Positions 43,655 through 55,037 are shown, numbered from the stretch's first letter. The stretch: DNA of 64,000 nucleotides from Pseudomonas haemolytica (GCF_009659625.1 NZ_VOIW01000003.1:1-64000), one strand, 5' to 3'. Notes: generated by a model from the letters alone, not told the origin. Numbers and translations are program-made.

Positions 43655-44424
43655 TGAGCAACGCCTTAATCCGCCTGGAACAGGTCGGGGTCACGTTCGC
43701 CGGGCAAAACGTGCTGGAAAACATTGCACTGAGCGTGCAACCGGGGCAAATCGTCACCTTGATCGGCCCCAATGGCGCCGGCAAGACCACTCTGGTGCGC
43801 GCCGTACTCGGCCTGCTCAAGCCCGACAGCGGCAGTGTGTGGCGCAAGCCCAAGCTGCGTGTGGGCTATATGCCGCAAAAGCTGCATGTGGACCCGACCT
43901 TGCCGCTCTCCGTATTGCGCTTTCTGCGCCTGGTGCCTGGTGTCGACCGCGCCCGTGCACAGGGCGCGCTCAGGGAAGTCGGCGCCGAGCAGGTGATCGA
44001 CAGCCCGGTACAAAGCATCTCCGGCGGCGAAATGCAGCGCGTACTGCTGGCCCGCGCCTTGTTGCGCGAGCCAGAGTTACTGGTGCTCGATGAGCCCGTA
44101 CAAGGCGTCGACGTCGCCGGCCAGGCCGAGCTGTACAGCCTGATCACCCGCCTGCGCGACCGCCATGGCTGCGGCGTGCTGATGGTCTCCCACGACCTGC
44201 ACCTGGTGATGAGCACCACTGACCAAGTCGTCTGTCTCAACCGCCACGTGTGCTGCTCCGGCCATCCGGAACAGGTCAGTAGCGATCCGGCCTTCGTCGA
44301 ACTGTTCGGCAAGAACGCCCAGAGCCTGGCGATATACCACCACCATCACGACCACGCCCATGACCTGCATGGTGCCGTTGTCGATACGCCTCACGTTCAT
44401 GGAGATAGCTGCAAGCATGGCTGA
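43654..44424 (+). CDS. znuC: Zinc ABC transporter ATPase ZnuC
   Basis: 256 residues. Walker [10 protein letters not shown], signature [15 protein letters not shown], Walker [13 protein letters not shown] and the switch His in MVSHDLH are intact. The last 30 residues are strikingly His-rich ([12 protein letters not shown] and [10 protein letters not shown]), a possible zinc-sensing or buffering tail. The ATG overlaps the zur stop (TGATG). Confidence 0.93.
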   Translation: MSNALIRLEQVGVTFAGQNVLENIALSVQPGQIVTLIGPNGAGKTTLVRAVLGLLKPDSGSVWRKPKLRVGYMPQKLHVDPTLPLSVLRFLRLVPGVDRARAQGALREVGAEQVIDSPVQSISGGEMQRVLLARALLREPELLVLDEPVQGVDVAGQAELYSLITRLRDRHGCGVLMVSHDLHLVMSTTDQVVCLNRHVCCSGHPEQVSSDPAFVELFGKNAQSLAIYHHHHDHAHDLHGAVVDTPHVHGDSCKHG

Positions 44425-45205
44425 TTTTCTGCTCTACGCCCTGCTGGCAGGCTTGGCTCTGGCACTAGTGGCGGGCCCATTGGGTTCGTTCGTGGTCTGG
44501 CGACGCATGGCCTATTTCGGCGACACCTTGTCCCATGCCGCGTTGCTGGGCGTGGCCATGGGCTTTCTGCTGGATGTCAGCCCGACCATCGCCGTGACTG
44601 TGGGCTGCCTGTTGCTGGCGGTACTGCTGGTGACCCTGCAACAGCGCCAGCCGCTGGCTTCCGATACGCTGTTGGGCATCCTCGCGCCGAGTACCTTGTC
44701 CCTGGGCCTGGTGGTGCTGAGCTTCATGCATGAAGTGCGCATTGACCTGATGGCTTACCTGTTCGGGGACTTACTGGCAATCAGCCCGACTGACCTGGCC
44801 TGGATCCTCGGAGGCAGCGCGGCGGTGCTGGTCTTGCTGGTAGCCCTGTGGCGCCCGCTGTTGGCGATCACCGTGCATGAAGAGCTGGCCACGGTGGAAG
44901 GCTTGCCCGTGCCAGCCCTGCGCATGACCCTGATGTTGTTGATCGCGGTGGTGATTGCTGTCGCGATGAAGATTGTCGGCGTATTGTTGATCACGTCGCT
45001 GCTGATCATTCCCGCCGCCGCCGCCCAGCGTCACGCTCGCTCTCCGGAGCAGATGGCAATCGGCGCCAGTTTCCTGGGGATGCTGGCAGTGTGTGGGGGC
45101 CTGGCGCTGTCCTGGTTCAAGGACACACCGGCCGGGCCGTCGATTGTGGTTACGGCGGCCGCCCTGTTTCTGCTGAGTTTTGTCCTGCCCCGTCGAGGGG
45201 TGTAG
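44417..45205 (+). CDS. znuB: Zinc ABC transporter permease ZnuB
   Basis: 262 residues, about eight membrane helices, ABC-3 permease family ([20 protein letters not shown] and [21 protein letters not shown]). Start at 44417, overlapping znuC by 8 bp. It forms the inner-membrane channel for zinc with ZnuC and ZnuA. Confidence 0.93.
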   Translation: MADFLLYALLAGLALALVAGPLGSFVVWRRMAYFGDTLSHAALLGVAMGFLLDVSPTIAVTVGCLLLAVLLVTLQQRQPLASDTLLGILAPSTLSLGLVVLSFMHEVRIDLMAYLFGDLLAISPTDLAWILGGSAAVLVLLVALWRPLLAITVHEELATVEGLPVPALRMTLMLLIAVVIAVAMKIVGVLLITSLLIIPAAAAQRHARSPEQMAIGASFLGMLAVCGGLALSWFKDTPAGPSIVVTAAALFLLSFVLPRRGV

Positions 45206-45242
45206 ACTTGCTCGCTTTTTGCGCAAATAGAGAGTCGCAGGA

Positions 45243-45962
45243 ATGAAGCCGTTCACCTCCCGTTATCTGCTCCTTGCCGCATTTTCGCTGCTGCTGGGCG
45301 CCTGTCAAAGCACACCGCCCGCGGCCCCCGAGGTTCCGGACGCACGCGCTGCAGCCATCGCGCAGCTGGAGCAAAACCTCGCCAGCAGCGAGTTGGCAAC
45401 CGCCGAAGACCAGCTCGCGGCGTTGCAGGCGCAATCACCCGACGACCCAACGCTGGAGCCCTACCAGCGCCAATTGGCTGAAGCCTACCTGCAGCGCAGC
45501 CAGATCGTGCTGCAAAAAGGTGACGTCAACGCCGCCGCCACGGCCCTGAGCCGCGCCCGTGCACTGATGCCCAAGGCGCCCGCACTCACCGGCGGCGTCA
45601 ACAGCGCCATCAGCCATGCGCGCAAAGCCGAGCTGGATAAAGCCGAGGCCGCCTTGAAGGCCGCCGAAGCCAAGCCCGCCGCCAAGGTCATCGATCCGGC
45701 CGCACCCAGCACTACCGTGGCGCTGAACCTGACCAATATCGAAGAACTGCGCCATCAGTTGGATGCGATCGCTACCGACGTGGTGAATTACCAGTGCGAT
45801 GTGAGCATCCAGGCGCCGCGCACCCAGGATTACCCGTGGTTGGCGACGTTGCTGACCAAACGGGTGAAGCGGATTGATTCGGGGTATGACCTGAAGATTC
45901 ACCGGCAAATTCTGAAACATATTCCGGCGCAGGTTGTGCTGATTCCGCGCAAGGCGGAATAA
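45243..45962 (+). CDS. Lipoprotein, PA5502-like, TPR-type helical repeat
   Basis: 239 residues with a lipoprotein signal (LLLGAC, Cys about 20). Residues 40-140 are helical and alanine-rich, with TPR-like spacing (LEPYQRQLAEAYLQRSQIVL, GDVNAAATALSRARALMPKA). The C-terminal part is basic (LLTKRVKRIDSGYDLKIHR). It follows znuB by 37 bp, the order seen at PA5498-PA5502, so it may share the operon. Function unknown. Confidence 0.75.
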   Translation: MKPFTSRYLLLAAFSLLLGACQSTPPAAPEVPDARAAAIAQLEQNLASSELATAEDQLAALQAQSPDDPTLEPYQRQLAEAYLQRSQIVLQKGDVNAAATALSRARALMPKAPALTGGVNSAISHARKAELDKAEAALKAAEAKPAAKVIDPAAPSTTVALNLTNIEELRHQLDAIATDVVNYQCDVSIQAPRTQDYPWLATLLTKRVKRIDSGYDLKIHRQILKHIPAQVVLIPRKAE

Positions 45963-45965
45963 AAA

Positions 45966-46035
45966 CATCGGGGGCAAGCCCCTCCCACGCTTGAATGTAT
46001 TCACAATTCAAATGTGGGAGGGGCTTGCCCCCGAT
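45966..46035. repeat. Inverted REP pair
   Basis: CATCGGGGGCAAGCCCCTCC facing GGAGGGGCTTGCCCCCGATG, between the convergent lipoprotein gene and katE. Confidence 0.9.
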
Positions 46036-46060
46036 GACGGTCTAACAAACAGCCAGAAAA

Positions 46061-48202
46061 TTAAGCCGGAATCGCCTTGGCCTTCGGCTCACGATCCCAA
46101 ACCCGATGCTGGGCAATCGCGGCAAAGAACGCCTTGAACGCCTTGGCATCCGCGCCCACGATCAACCCCGCATCTGCCTCCAGTTTCAGCAGGTCCAGCA
46201 GAGGCTTCGCGTCACTGGCCACCGCAATCGCCTTCAGGTGCTTGTACGCTTCCAGCACGTAATGCAACGCCACACCATCACCGCTCAGTGCTTTGACCGA
46301 CTCTTTGCCGCCCGGGATAAACACCGCGTCAAAGGCAATAGACGGCATGCCTTCCATTGACGCATCCACCTTCAGGCTTTTGCCATCGGCGGTCGTCACC
46401 GGCGCCGACGTCGGCCCCAGCAACTTGGCGTGCGCACCTTCAGCCTCCAGCGCCTTCTGCAACGCGGCAATCGCGGCGCCGTCCACACCATTGGCCGCCA
46501 GAATCGCCACTTTGCGTGTCTTGATATCGCCCGACAGCAAATTCACTTGGCTCAACGCCGGTGATTCTTTAAGCGACGTTTCCACGGGCGGCACCGTACC
46601 TTTGCTTGGCGCCGGTAGGCCCAGGTTCTGCGCAACGCGCTTAGCCAGGTCCAGGTCGATATTGGCCAGAATCTCATTGACCTGGCGGGCGCGGATAAAC
46701 TCACGCTCCACCTTGCCCAACTCAAAGCTGTAGGCGGCGATAATGTGCTCTTTCTCGTGGTGGCTCATGCTGTTGTAAAACAGCGTAGCCTGGGAGAAGT
46801 GATCGCCAAACGACTCGCTGCGCTCGCGCACCTTGTTGGCATCAACTCGCTCGTAATAGGTTTCGAACCCGCCATCCTGTGCCGCAGGTGGGGTTTCTTT
46901 CGGCCAACCCCCATCGATCGAGTTCGGCTCATACGCAGCACGCCCCTTGTCGATCACGGTGCGATGCTGGGCGTCGCGCTGGCTGTTATGGAAAGGCACC
47001 ACAGGCCGGTTGATCGGCAACTCATGAAAGTTTGGCCCGCCCAGTCGGCTGATCTGGGTATCTGTGTAGGAAAACAGACGGCCTTGCAGCAGAGGGTCGT
47101 TAGTGAAGTCGATGCCCGGCACGATATGACCTGGGCAGAACGCAACCTGCTCGACTTCAGCGAAGAAGTTGTCCGGGTTACGGTTCAGCACCATTTTGCC
47201 CAGTGGCGTGATCGGCACCAGCTCCTCGGGAATAATCTTGGTCGGGTCGAGCAAGTCGAAATCGAACTTGTGCTCGTCTTCTTCCGCCACAATTTGCACA
47301 CCCAGTTCCCACTCAGGGTAGTCGCCACTTTCAATCGCTTCCCACAGGTCGCGACGGTGGTAGTCGGTATCTTTGCCCGCCAGCTTTTGCGCTTCGTCCC
47401 ACACCAGGGAGCAGGTGCCGACTTTTGGATGCCAGTGGAATTTCACAAAGCTCGACTTACCTTCGGTATTGATCAAGCGGAAGGTGTGAATACCAAAGCC
47501 CTGCATGGCACGCAGGCTTTTTGGAATGGCACGGTCGGACATGGCCCAGATCACCATGTGCGCCGACTCCGGTTGCAGCGAGACAAAATCCCAGAACGTA
47601 TCGTGGGCCGAGCCACCGGTAGGAATTTCGTTGTGAGGCTCAGGCTTCACCGCGTGGACAAAGTCGGGAAACTTGATCGCATCCTGAATGAAAAACACCG
47701 GCATGTTGTTGCCCACCAGATCGAAGTTGCCTTCGTCGGTGAAGAACTTCACGGCAAAGCCACGTACGTCGCGCACGGTATCGCCGGAGCCACGCGGGCC
47801 CTGTACGGTGGAAAAACGTACGAACACCGGGGTTTTATGCTCCGGGTTGCGCAGGAAACCGGCCTTGCTCAGCGCCGAATGGTTTGCATAGGTCTGGAAG
47901 TAACCATGGGCGCCGGTACCGCGAGCATGCACGATGCGCTCCGGGATACGCTCATGGTCAAAGTGCGTGATTTTTTCACGCATGATGAAGTCTTCCAGCA
48001 GCGACGGGCCGCGGGCGCCGACTTTCAGGGTGTTCTGGTTATCGGAAATCTTTACGCCTTGGTTGGTGCGCAGGGCCTGGCCGGTCGCATCGGAGCGGAA
48101 CTCTTCCAGAGCTTGCAGCTTGGCGTTGGTGTTGCCACGGTCCAGGGTATCGGTACCCGCGAGTTCACTCTTGGACGGGGTGGCTGGCTTCTTGGTACTC
48201 AT
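46061..48202 (-). CDS. katE: Large-subunit catalase HPII
   Basis: 713 residues, the large clade II catalase. The catalytic His is in [17 protein letters not shown] (about H92), the Asn in [12 protein letters not shown], and the proximal haem Tyr in [16 protein letters not shown]-terminal DJ-1/flavodoxin-like domain (about 560-713, [20 protein letters not shown]) is typical of HPII. It degrades hydrogen peroxide, mostly in stationary phase. The 265-bp upstream region (48203-48467), shared with metN, shows no obvious operator. Confidence 0.96.
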   Translation of the reverse strand: MSTKKPATPSKSELAGTDTLDRGNTNAKLQALEEFRSDATGQALRTNQGVKISDNQNTLKVGARGPSLLEDFIMREKITHFDHERIPERIVHARGTGAHGYFQTYANHSALSKAGFLRNPEHKTPVFVRFSTVQGPRGSGDTVRDVRGFAVKFFTDEGNFDLVGNNMPVFFIQDAIKFPDFVHAVKPEPHNEIPTGGSAHDTFWDFVSLQPESAHMVIWAMSDRAIPKSLRAMQGFGIHTFRLINTEGKSSFVKFHWHPKVGTCSLVWDEAQKLAGKDTDYHRRDLWEAIESGDYPEWELGVQIVAEEDEHKFDFDLLDPTKIIPEELVPITPLGKMVLNRNPDNFFAEVEQVAFCPGHIVPGIDFTNDPLLQGRLFSYTDTQISRLGGPNFHELPINRPVVPFHNSQRDAQHRTVIDKGRAAYEPNSIDGGWPKETPPAAQDGGFETYYERVDANKVRERSESFGDHFSQATLFYNSMSHHEKEHIIAAYSFELGKVEREFIRARQVNEILANIDLDLAKRVAQNLGLPAPSKGTVPPVETSLKESPALSQVNLLSGDIKTRKVAILAANGVDGAAIAALQKALEAEGAHAKLLGPTSAPVTTADGKSLKVDASMEGMPSIAFDAVFIPGGKESVKALSGDGVALHYVLEAYKHLKAIAVASDAKPLLDLLKLEADAGLIVGADAKAFKAFFAAIAQHRVWDREPKAKAIPA

Positions 48203-48467
48203 CAGTCAAAACTCCTTATTCAAAGTGGCCAGAGCGGTCCCCGGCTCGTTTGAGCAAAACCCCAGGCACGGCACCTGAGAAATCGAGTTGCTTCAGTAGT
48301 GACTGACAGGGTTTTGCACCGTTCCTTTTTTATGACCTTTGATCGCGTTATTGCCAAATGACTGGATGAATACGAAATAAATGCTAAGAAACGCTATACG
48401 GACAGGCTAAAATGCGCGCCCGGCTAACCGCTGATCCCTTTTCAATGCGCCCCACAAGGTTCGCTAC

Positions 48468-49475
48468 GTGATCGAGTTTCAAAACGTCCATAAAACCTAC
48501 CGCGTCGCCGGTAAGGATATCCCCGCACTGCACCCCACCAGCCTGCGCGTCGAGAACGGCCAGGTGTTTGGCCTGATTGGCCACTCGGGTGCGGGTAAAA
48601 GCACCCTGCTGCGCCTGATCAACCGCCTGGAAGAGCCCAGCGGTGGCCAGATCACGGTGGATGGTGAAGAAGTCACCGCCCTGGACGCCAACGGCCTGCG
48701 CCGTTTCCGCCAGCAGGTCGGCATGATCTTCCAGCACTTCAACCTGCTGGCATCCAAGACCGTCGCCGACAACGTGGCGCTGCCGCTGACCCTGGCCGGC
48801 GACCTGTCGCGCAAGGCCATCGACCAACGCGTCGCCGAATTGCTCGACCGTGTCGGCCTGTCGGACCACGCCAAGAAGTACCCGGCGCAGTTGTCCGGGG
48901 GCCAGAAGCAGCGCGTCGGCATCGCCCGTGCCCTGGCGACCAAGCCAAAGATCCTGCTGTGCGACGAGGCCACCAGCGCCCTCGACCCGCAAACCACCGC
49001 GTCGGTCCTGCAACTGCTGGCCGAGATCAACCGCGAGCTGAACCTGACCATCGTGCTGATCACTCATGAAATGGACGTGATTCGCCGCGTGTGCGACCAG
49101 GTCGCCGTGATGGATGCCGGCGTGATCGTCGAGCAAGGCTCGGTGGCCGACGTGTTCCTGCACCCCAAGCACCCGACCACCAAACGCTTCGTGCAAGAAG
49201 CCGAACAGGTTGACGAAGGCGAGCAGCATGACGACTTCGCCCATGTACCGGGTCGCATCGTGCGCCTCACGTTCCAGGGCGAAGCGACCTACGCGCCATT
49301 GCTGGGTACCGTCGCCCGGGAAACGGGTGTGGACTACAGCATCCTGGCCGGTCGTATCGACCGCATCAAAGACATCCCTTACGGGCAACTGACCCTTGCC
49401 GTCACCGGTGGTGACATGGAAGCCGCGTTTGCACGCTTCACCGCCGCCGACGTCCACATGGAGGTCCTGCGCTAA
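48468..49475 (+). CDS. metN: Methionine ABC transporter ATPase MetN
   Basis: 335 residues. Walker [10 protein letters not shown], signature [15 protein letters not shown], Walker [13 protein letters not shown] and a switch His in LITHEMD. The C-terminal 90 residues are a NIL (ACT-like) domain that senses methionine and inhibits transport ([20 protein letters not shown]). GTG start; overlaps metI by 1 bp (TAATG). Confidence 0.93.
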   Translation: MIEFQNVHKTYRVAGKDIPALHPTSLRVENGQVFGLIGHSGAGKSTLLRLINRLEEPSGGQITVDGEEVTALDANGLRRFRQQVGMIFQHFNLLASKTVADNVALPLTLAGDLSRKAIDQRVAELLDRVGLSDHAKKYPAQLSGGQKQRVGIARALATKPKILLCDEATSALDPQTTASVLQLLAEINRELNLTIVLITHEMDVIRRVCDQVAVMDAGVIVEQGSVADVFLHPKHPTTKRFVQEAEQVDEGEQHDDFAHVPGRIVRLTFQGEATYAPLLGTVARETGVDYSILAGRIDRIKDIPYGQLTLAVTGGDMEAAFARFTAADVHMEVLR

Positions 49476-50149
49476 TGGAAGTCCTGATGAGTTTCTTCGC
49501 CAATATCGACTGGTCTGAAATCTGGCTCGCCACCGGCGACACCATGACCATGCTGTTCGGCTCGCTGTTCTTCACCGTGCTGCTTGGCCTGCCCCTGGGT
49601 GTGCTGCTGTTTTTGACCAGCCCGCGCCAACTGTTCGAACAGAAAGGCCTGTATGCGCTGCTGTCGCTGATTGTGAATATCCTGCGTTCGCTGCCGTTCA
49701 TCATTCTGTTGATCGTGATGATCCCGTTCACCGTGCTGATCACTGGCACGTCGTTGGGTGTGGCCGGTGCGATCCCACCTCTGGTGGTAGGCGCCACGCC
49801 ATTCTTTGCGCGCCTGGTGGAAACCGCCCTGCGTGAAGTGGACCGCGGCATCATCGAAGCCACCCAATCAATGGGGGCCAGCACCCGTCAGATCATCACC
49901 AACGCGTTGTTGCCCGAGGCCCGCCCTGGCATTTTCGCGGCGATTACAGTGACGGCGATTACACTGGTTTCCTACACGGCCATGGCCGGCGTTGTAGGTG
50001 CAGGTGGCCTGGGTGACCTGGCGATCCGCTTTGGCTACCAGCGCTTCCAGACCGATGTAATGGTAGTCACGGTGGTGATGTTGTTGATTCTGGTGCAAAT
50101 TCTGCAAACCGTCGGCGACAGGCTGGTGGTGCACTTTTCTCGAAAATAA
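49475..50149 (+). CDS. metI: Methionine ABC transporter permease MetI
   Basis: 224 residues, five membrane helices, with the MetI EAA loop EATQSMGASTRQIITNALLPEA cut by position into LREVDRGIIEATQSMGAS and TRQIITNALLPEA. A second possible start is at 49487. It forms the channel for methionine with MetN. Confidence 0.92.
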   Translation: MEVLMSFFANIDWSEIWLATGDTMTMLFGSLFFTVLLGLPLGVLLFLTSPRQLFEQKGLYALLSLIVNILRSLPFIILLIVMIPFTVLITGTSLGVAGAIPPLVVGATPFFARLVETALREVDRGIIEATQSMGASTRQIITNALLPEARPGIFAAITVTAITLVSYTAMAGVVGAGGLGDLAIRFGYQRFQTDVMVVTVVMLLILVQILQTVGDRLVVHFSRK

Positions 50150-50200
50150 CGGCCATTGCCGGCCCACAGCCGGCAGATGCCCGAACAAGGAGCTTGCTGG

Positions 50201-50971
50201 ATGAAAAAACTACTGGTTGCCTTCGCTGCCGTTGCCGCGTTTTCCGCCCATGCCGAGACTATCAAGGTCGCTGCCTCGCCGGTGCCTCACGCGGAAATCC
50301 TCGAATTCGTGAAGCCTGCCCTTGCCAAAGAAGGCGTGGACTTGCAGGTCAAAGTCTTCACCGACTACGTGCAGCCCAACGTGCAAGTCGCTGAAAAGCG
50401 CCTGGACGCCAACTTCTTCCAGCACCAGCCGTACCTGGATGAATTCAACAAAGCCAAGGGCACTCACCTGGTGAGCGTTGGCAGCGTGCATCTGGAGCCA
50501 CTGGGCGCTTACTCCAGCAAGCACAAGACACTGGCCGACCTGCCTGACGGCGCCAACGTGGTGATCCCGAACGACGCCACCAACGGCGGCCGTGCGCTGT
50601 TGCTACTGGCCAAGAATGGCCTGATCACCCTGAAGGACCCGACCAACATCCTGTCGACCATCAAGGACATCACCGAAAACCCGAAAAACCTGAAATTCCG
50701 CGAACTGGAAGCCGCCACCCTGCCGCGCGTGCTGACCCAGGTCGACCTGGCGCTGATCAACACCAACTACGCCCTTGAAGCCAAGCTGGACCCGTCCAAG
50801 GACGCCCTGGTGATCGAAGGCAGCGACTCGCCTTACGTAAACATCCTGGTGACCCGCGAAGACAACAAGGATTCGGACGCGGTGAAGAAGCTGGTTGCAG
50901 CCCTGCACACGCCGGAAGTGAAGAAATTCATCGAAGAGAAGTACAAAGGCGCGATCAAGCCGGCGTTCTGA
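50201..50971 (+). CDS. metQ: Methionine ABC transporter substrate-binding protein MetQ
   Basis: 256 residues, NlpA/MetQ family. It has a Sec signal peptide (AFAAVAAFSAHAE) with no lipobox Cys, so it is soluble in the periplasm, unlike E. coli MetQ. Family motifs include ANFFQHQPYLDEFNKAKGT and IPNDATNGGRALLLLAKNG. AAGGAG lies 8 nt before the start, and the gene follows metI by 51 bp. Confidence 0.92.
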   Translation: MKKLLVAFAAVAAFSAHAETIKVAASPVPHAEILEFVKPALAKEGVDLQVKVFTDYVQPNVQVAEKRLDANFFQHQPYLDEFNKAKGTHLVSVGSVHLEPLGAYSSKHKTLADLPDGANVVIPNDATNGGRALLLLAKNGLITLKDPTNILSTIKDITENPKNLKFRELEAATLPRVLTQVDLALINTNYALEAKLDPSKDALVIEGSDSPYVNILVTREDNKDSDAVKKLVAALHTPEVKKFIEEKYKGAIKPAF

Positions 50972-51004
50972 TCCGCCTAGATCTCCAAAACACTGAAGAT
51001 CAAA

Positions 51005-51100
51005 AATGTGGGAGGGGGCTTGCTCCCGATAGCAGAGTATCAGTCGATGCATGAGCTGACTGATCCACCGCTATCGGGAGCAAGCCCCCTCCCACATTTG
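51005..51100. repeat. Inverted REP pair (GTGGGAGGGGGCTTGC core)
   Basis: ATGTGGGAGGGGGCTTGCTC facing GAGCAAGCCCCCTCCCACAT across about 45 bp. Both 21-bp arms are perfect. Lies between metQ and the convergent sco gene. Confidence 0.92.
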
Positions 51101-51113
51101 TTTTGTGTTGCTT

Positions 51114-51749
51114 TTATTTACGCTGTACCAACCCCGGCAACTGCGCCACCAGCTTCTGGTTATTCAACGGCGCCCGGATAAACCCGCGCTGCGTACCATC
51201 CGGCCCGATCAGCGCCAGGTTGCCGCTGTGGTCGACGGTGTAGTTCGGCTTGCTGGTATCCGCCGGAATGAAGGGAATGCTCACCGCATTCGAGACCTTC
51301 TGCACATCCTCCACATTCGCGCCGGTCAGGCCTTCGAACTGCGGATCGAAGTAGCCCAGGTATTGCTTGAGCTGCGTCGGGGTATCGCGGTGAGGGTCGA
51401 CGCTGACCAGGATCACCTGCAACTTATCCACAACCTCTTTGGGCAGCTCGCTCTTGATCTGGCGCAGCTGGGCGAGGGTGGTCGGGCAAATGTCCGGGCA
51501 AAAGGTATAGCCAAAAAACAGCAGGCTCCACTTGCCTTTCAACTCATTGACCAGCACCGGCTGGCCGTCCTGGTTGGTCATGCTCACCGGCGGCAGCTGG
51601 CGGCTTTGCGGCAGCAGGATGATGCCCGCGTCGATCAGCGCAGTGGGGTCGCCCTGGCCTTTGCCCGAGAGCACTTTGTTGACGGTCAGGCCCATGATCA
51701 ACGCCACCAGGGCCACGAGGATGAAGACGGTTTTTTGAGTTCGAGTCAT
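51114..51749 (-). CDS. SCO1/SenC copper chaperone for cytochrome oxidase
   Basis: 211 residues, N-terminal membrane anchor (about 7-25), then a thioredoxin-fold domain with the copper-binding CxxxC (FCPDICP, C84 and C88) and the later His in [14 protein letters not shown]. It delivers copper to the CuA site of CoxB. Its start overlaps ctaB by 4 bp. The order ctaA-ctaB-sco closes the oxidase assembly operon. Confidence 0.92.
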   Translation of the reverse strand: MTRTQKTVFILVALVALIMGLTVNKVLSGKGQGDPTALIDAGIILLPQSRQLPPVSMTNQDGQPVLVNELKGKWSLLFFGYTFCPDICPTTLAQLRQIKSELPKEVVDKLQVILVSVDPHRDTPTQLKQYLGYFDPQFEGLTGANVEDVQKVSNAVSIPFIPADTSKPNYTVDHSGNLALIGPDGTQRGFIRAPLNNQKLVAQLPGLVQRK

Positions 51750-52645
51750 AGGTTCAACAGTAAGTAGTGGTCTACGAGCAGGGCGATAAACAACAGGAAC
51801 AGGTACCAGATAGAGTACTTGAACGTGTTGATCGCCGCGTGCGGCTGGCTGCCACGGTACAGCACCCAGGCCCATTGCAGAAAGCGCGCGCCCAATACCA
51901 GGGCACAGGCCAGGTAGAGCAGGCCGCTCATATGGATGACGTAGGGCATCAGGCTCACCGCCAACAGGGCGAAGGTATACAGCAGGATATGCACCTTGGT
52001 GTAGTGCTCGCCATGGGTGACCGGCAGCATCGGGATGTCCGCCTTGGCGTATTCCTCTTTGCGGTGGATGGCCAGGGCCCAGAAGTGCGGCGGGGTCCAG
52101 GCGAAGATGATCAGCACCAGCAGCAGCGGCTCAGCACTCACATGCCCGGTGACGGCGACCCAACCCAGCAGGGGCGGCGCGGCGCCAGCGAGGCCGCCGA
52201 TGACGATATTCTGTGGCGTCGCACGCTTGAGAAAGCCGGTGTAGATCACCGCATAACCGAGCAGCGAAGCCAACGTCAGCCAGGCCGCCAGCGGGTTGGT
52301 GAACGCCAGTAGCAGGGCCAACCCTGCAACAGCCAGAAACAATGCAAACGCTAACGCCGCAATCGGTGCTACACGCCCCTCAGCCATCGGCCGTTTATGG
52401 GTGCGGGCCATCACCGCATCAATCCGCCGGTCGACCACATGGTTCACCGCCGCCGCGCCACCCGCGCACAGGGCAATGCCCAGGTTGCCGAACACCAGCA
52501 CCGTCCACGGCACCCCGGCGCGGGTGGCGAGGAACATGCCCACCAGCGAGGTGATCAGCATCAGCACCACCACTTTCGGCTTGGTCAGCTCCAGATAGTC
52601 ACGCCAGATCGCCTGATCGTGACGTGCGCCGATCAAGGTCGCCAT
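51746..52645 (-). CDS. ctaB: Protoheme IX farnesyltransferase
   Basis: 299 residues, UbiA-type prenyltransferase with about nine helices. The first Asp-rich motif is [19 protein letters not shown] and the second is around [18 protein letters not shown]. It converts haem b to haem o, the precursor of haem A for this oxidase. Overlaps ctaA by 13 bp. Confidence 0.94.
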   Translation of the reverse strand: MATLIGARHDQAIWRDYLELTKPKVVVLMLITSLVGMFLATRAGVPWTVLVFGNLGIALCAGGAAAVNHVVDRRIDAVMARTHKRPMAEGRVAPIAALAFALFLAVAGLALLLAFTNPLAAWLTLASLLGYAVIYTGFLKRATPQNIVIGGLAGAAPPLLGWVAVTGHVSAEPLLLVLIIFAWTPPHFWALAIHRKEEYAKADIPMLPVTHGEHYTKVHILLYTFALLAVSLMPYVIHMSGLLYLACALVLGARFLQWAWVLYRGSQPHAAINTFKYSIWYLFLLFIALLVDHYLLLNL

Positions 52646-53712
52646 GGCATCTCTCCTTTAAGGGTAATCAGGCCCGACACCTGTTTGCGCGGGATGAAAC
52701 GCCAGCCGAAGGGTAGCTGGTTGCGAACCCGTACCAGACTGGTGCGGGCGTGGTAATTGACCAGTACCAGGCTCAGCAACAAGGCCGCGCCGCCCGCGTT
52801 ATGGCCCACCGCCACTGGCAGCGGCAGGCCCAACGCCACATTGCTCACCCCCAGGCTGATTTGCGCGGCCAGGACGATCAGCAGCAAGCCCGCCAGCCGC
52901 GTCATGCCCACGGCGCGCAGTTGCCAGGCCAGGCCCAGCAATACCAGGGTGACCAGCACTGCGCCGATGCGATGAGTCAGGTGGATCGCCGTGCGCGCCT
53001 CGCTGTCGAGCTGGCCGCCCAGGTAATTGGGGCCGATGTGTTGGGTCAGGTGAAAGCCATTGGCAAAATCCGCCGCCGGCCACCACTGGCCGTGACAGGT
53101 CGGCAGGTCGACACAGGCCACGGCGGCGTAGTTGGAGCTGACCCAACCGCCCAGCGCAATCTGCCCGATTACCAGCACCAGCCCGGCCGTTGCCCAATAT
53201 TGCAGGCGCTTGGGCACGATCAGCGCCGGCAGCACGCCGGACAGTCGCAGGGTCAACAGGAACAACAGGCTCAAGGTGGCGAAGCCGCCCAGCAAATGCC
53301 CGGTCACCACCTGCGGCCACAGTTTCAAGGTCACCGTCCACATGCCAAAGGCCGCCTGGGCGAACACCACCGCCAACACAAACAACGGCAATTTCACCGG
53401 CTGGCCCGGATCACGCCGATGGCGCCACGAGCGCGCCGCCAGCAGCGCGATCAATAGCCCCAGGCTGCCGGCGAAGTAGCGGTGGGTCATCTCGGCCCAG
53501 CCTTTATCAGCCTCCACCGGCGTATCGGGAAAATGCAGTTCGGCATGGGCCAGTTGGGCTTCGCTGTTGGGGACACTGATAAAGCCATAGCAGCCCGGCC
53601 AGTCCGGGCAACCCAGGCCGGCGTGGGTCAGGCGTGTGTAGGCGCCGAGCAGCACGACAATCAGCGCCAGCAACGTGGCAAACAGCGCGAGGCGAAATCC
53701 AGGTTTGGCCAT
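52633..53712 (-). CDS. ctaA: Haem A synthase (COX15/CtaA family)
   Basis: 359 residues, eight helices in two similar halves. Haem-ligand His residues are in [44 protein letters not shown] and [10 protein letters not shown]. It oxidises haem o to haem A in the inner membrane. Confidence 0.93.
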   Translation of the reverse strand: MAKPGFRLALFATLLALIVVLLGAYTRLTHAGLGCPDWPGCYGFISVPNSEAQLAHAELHFPDTPVEADKGWAEMTHRYFAGSLGLLIALLAARSWRHRRDPGQPVKLPLFVLAVVFAQAAFGMWTVTLKLWPQVVTGHLLGGFATLSLLFLLTLRLSGVLPALIVPKRLQYWATAGLVLVIGQIALGGWVSSNYAAVACVDLPTCHGQWWPAADFANGFHLTQHIGPNYLGGQLDSEARTAIHLTHRIGAVLVTLVLLGLAWQLRAVGMTRLAGLLLIVLAAQISLGVSNVALGLPLPVAVGHNAGGAALLLSLVLVNYHARTSLVRVRNQLPFGWRFIPRKQVSGLITLKGEMPWRP

Positions 53713-53722
53713 GACGATGCCC

Positions 53723-54295
53723 TTATCCGATATTCGACAGTTTCAGCAGCAGGCGCAGGTCGTTGAGCAAGTCCTTGCCCTTGACCCTGGCGTCGTAGCG
53801 CAGTACCAGGTTGCCGTGGGGGTCGACGATCCACAGTTGCGCCTCACCGGGCGCGGCAGCGTTCCTGGTAAAGGTCGATAGATCCAGCGAATAGCGCTGC
53901 AGTTGTGGGTATTCGGCCTTGAGCTTGGCCTCGTATTCGGTGCTCAGCGGTTGCGCAGCGGCCAGGGCATGGCTGGCGCGGGACGCGTCGCGGCCAAGGC
54001 TGATTTGCAGCTGACGTGCCAGGTAAACCAGTTGTTGGCAGTCGTTGGCGCACGCCGTGGGCGCGGTGACCAGTAGCTGCCAGCGGTCTTGATCGGCCTG
54101 CACGCCGATATCGGCACGGGTCTGGCCGTTGCCGATCAGTTCGCCGTGGTAGCTGCGGCTCTCCGGCACCCAGAACTGCAATTTGTACATGAAGGTCGCC
54201 AGCACCATCGGGCCGATCACCATCATCAGGATCAAAATCAACTGCCAGCGGCCTTTGCGCCGGTCGGGCGTCTCAGACGTGCTGGGTGGATTCAT
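53723..54295 (-). CDS. Conserved membrane-anchored protein of the oxidase locus
   Basis: 190 residues, one membrane helix near the N-terminus (about 17-36, WQLILILMMVIGPMVLA). A periplasmic domain follows with a CANDC pair (TACANDCQQLVYLARQLQ) and an ending that resembles a thioredoxin-like/SCO fold (AQLWIVDPHGNLVLRYDA). It may help copper or thiol handling for the oxidase, but this is inferred. Start 54295 has GGGAG 5 nt upstream; it overlaps the SURF1 end by 23 bp. Confidence 0.75.
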   Translation of the reverse strand: MNPPSTSETPDRRKGRWQLILILMMVIGPMVLATFMYKLQFWVPESRSYHGELIGNGQTRADIGVQADQDRWQLLVTAPTACANDCQQLVYLARQLQISLGRDASRASHALAAAQPLSTEYEAKLKAEYPQLQRYSLDLSTFTRNAAAPGEAQLWIVDPHGNLVLRYDARVKGKDLLNDLRLLLKLSNIG

Positions 54296-55037
54296 GGCCG
54301 CTCCCATGGGGCTTCTCCTTTTTATTGTGCCATCCGAGGTAGAGGTAAAGCACCAGCAGTGCCAGTGCCATGGCGAACCACTGCACCGCGTAGGCCAGGT
54401 GTTTTTCCGGGCCCATAGCGACTATTGGCCAGGTGGCTTCGTACGTACCGGGGCCTGCTTCGGCACGCAGCTCGTAGGCAAAACCGCTACGCCCCAGCTC
54501 GCTCCACAGCGCGGCGGGGTGCAATGCGGTAAGCAGACGTGGCCATTGCGCACTTGCAGGGTCGGCATGCAGTTGGAAGGTCTCGCCAGGGGCGACGTAC
54601 ACCCAGGCATCGAGATTCAGTACGTGTTCAGGAGTGGAAAAGGTCGGCGGCGTGCGCCGGTCCGGCCACGGCAGCCAGCCGCGGTTGAGCAATAGCCACA
54701 GGCCGCTGGCCTGATCATGGAAGGGCTGCAGCAGCTCGACACCGGCCTTGCCGTCACGCATACGGTTATCCAGCAATACGCTGTGCTCGGCATCGAATTG
54801 ACCACGAAGATGAACGCGGCGAAAGGCTGGGTCGGCCATGTCATTGAGCTGCGCACTGCTCACCGGTTCTGCGGCGCGGCGCTCGGCATAACGGTCCACC
54901 AGCAGCTGTTTTTCATGCCCACGGGACAGTTGCCAGAACCCCAGGCACACCATCAATGGCAGCAACACCAGCACCACCAGCGTCGGCGCGATACCCGGAC
55001 GAAAGCGCTGCATGGCACTGGCTATACTGGATTTCAT
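54273..55037 (-). CDS. SURF1-family cytochrome oxidase assembly protein
   Basis: 254 residues with a membrane helix at each end (about 15-35 and 215-235). SURF1 marks are CLGFWQLSRGHEKQ, LLNRGWLPWPDRR and YAVQWFAMALALLVLYLYLG. It binds haem A and helps insert it into CoxA. A GGGAGGGG ribosome-binding site lies just before 55037. Confidence 0.9.
   Translation of the reverse strand: MKSSIASAMQRFRPGIAPTLVVLVLLPLMVCLGFWQLSRGHEKQLLVDRYAERRAAEPVSSAQLNDMADPAFRRVHLRGQFDAEHSVLLDNRMRDGKAGVELLQPFHDQASGLWLLLNRGWLPWPDRRTPPTFSTPEHVLNLDAWVYVAPGETFQLHADPASAQWPRLLTALHPAALWSELGRSGFAYELRAEAGPGTYEATWPIVAMGPEKHLAYAVQWFAMALALLVLYLYLGWHNKKEKPHGSGHESTQHV

Noticed and set aside
48203..48467. Possible SAM or other riboswitch before metN
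   Set aside because: No conserved core or paired-stem layout could be traced; only the normal katE/metN divergent gap is seen.
12813..51100. Repeated short palindromes considered as CRISPR
   Set aside because: Copies are scattered single inverted pairs, not a regular array with spacers, and no cas genes are present.
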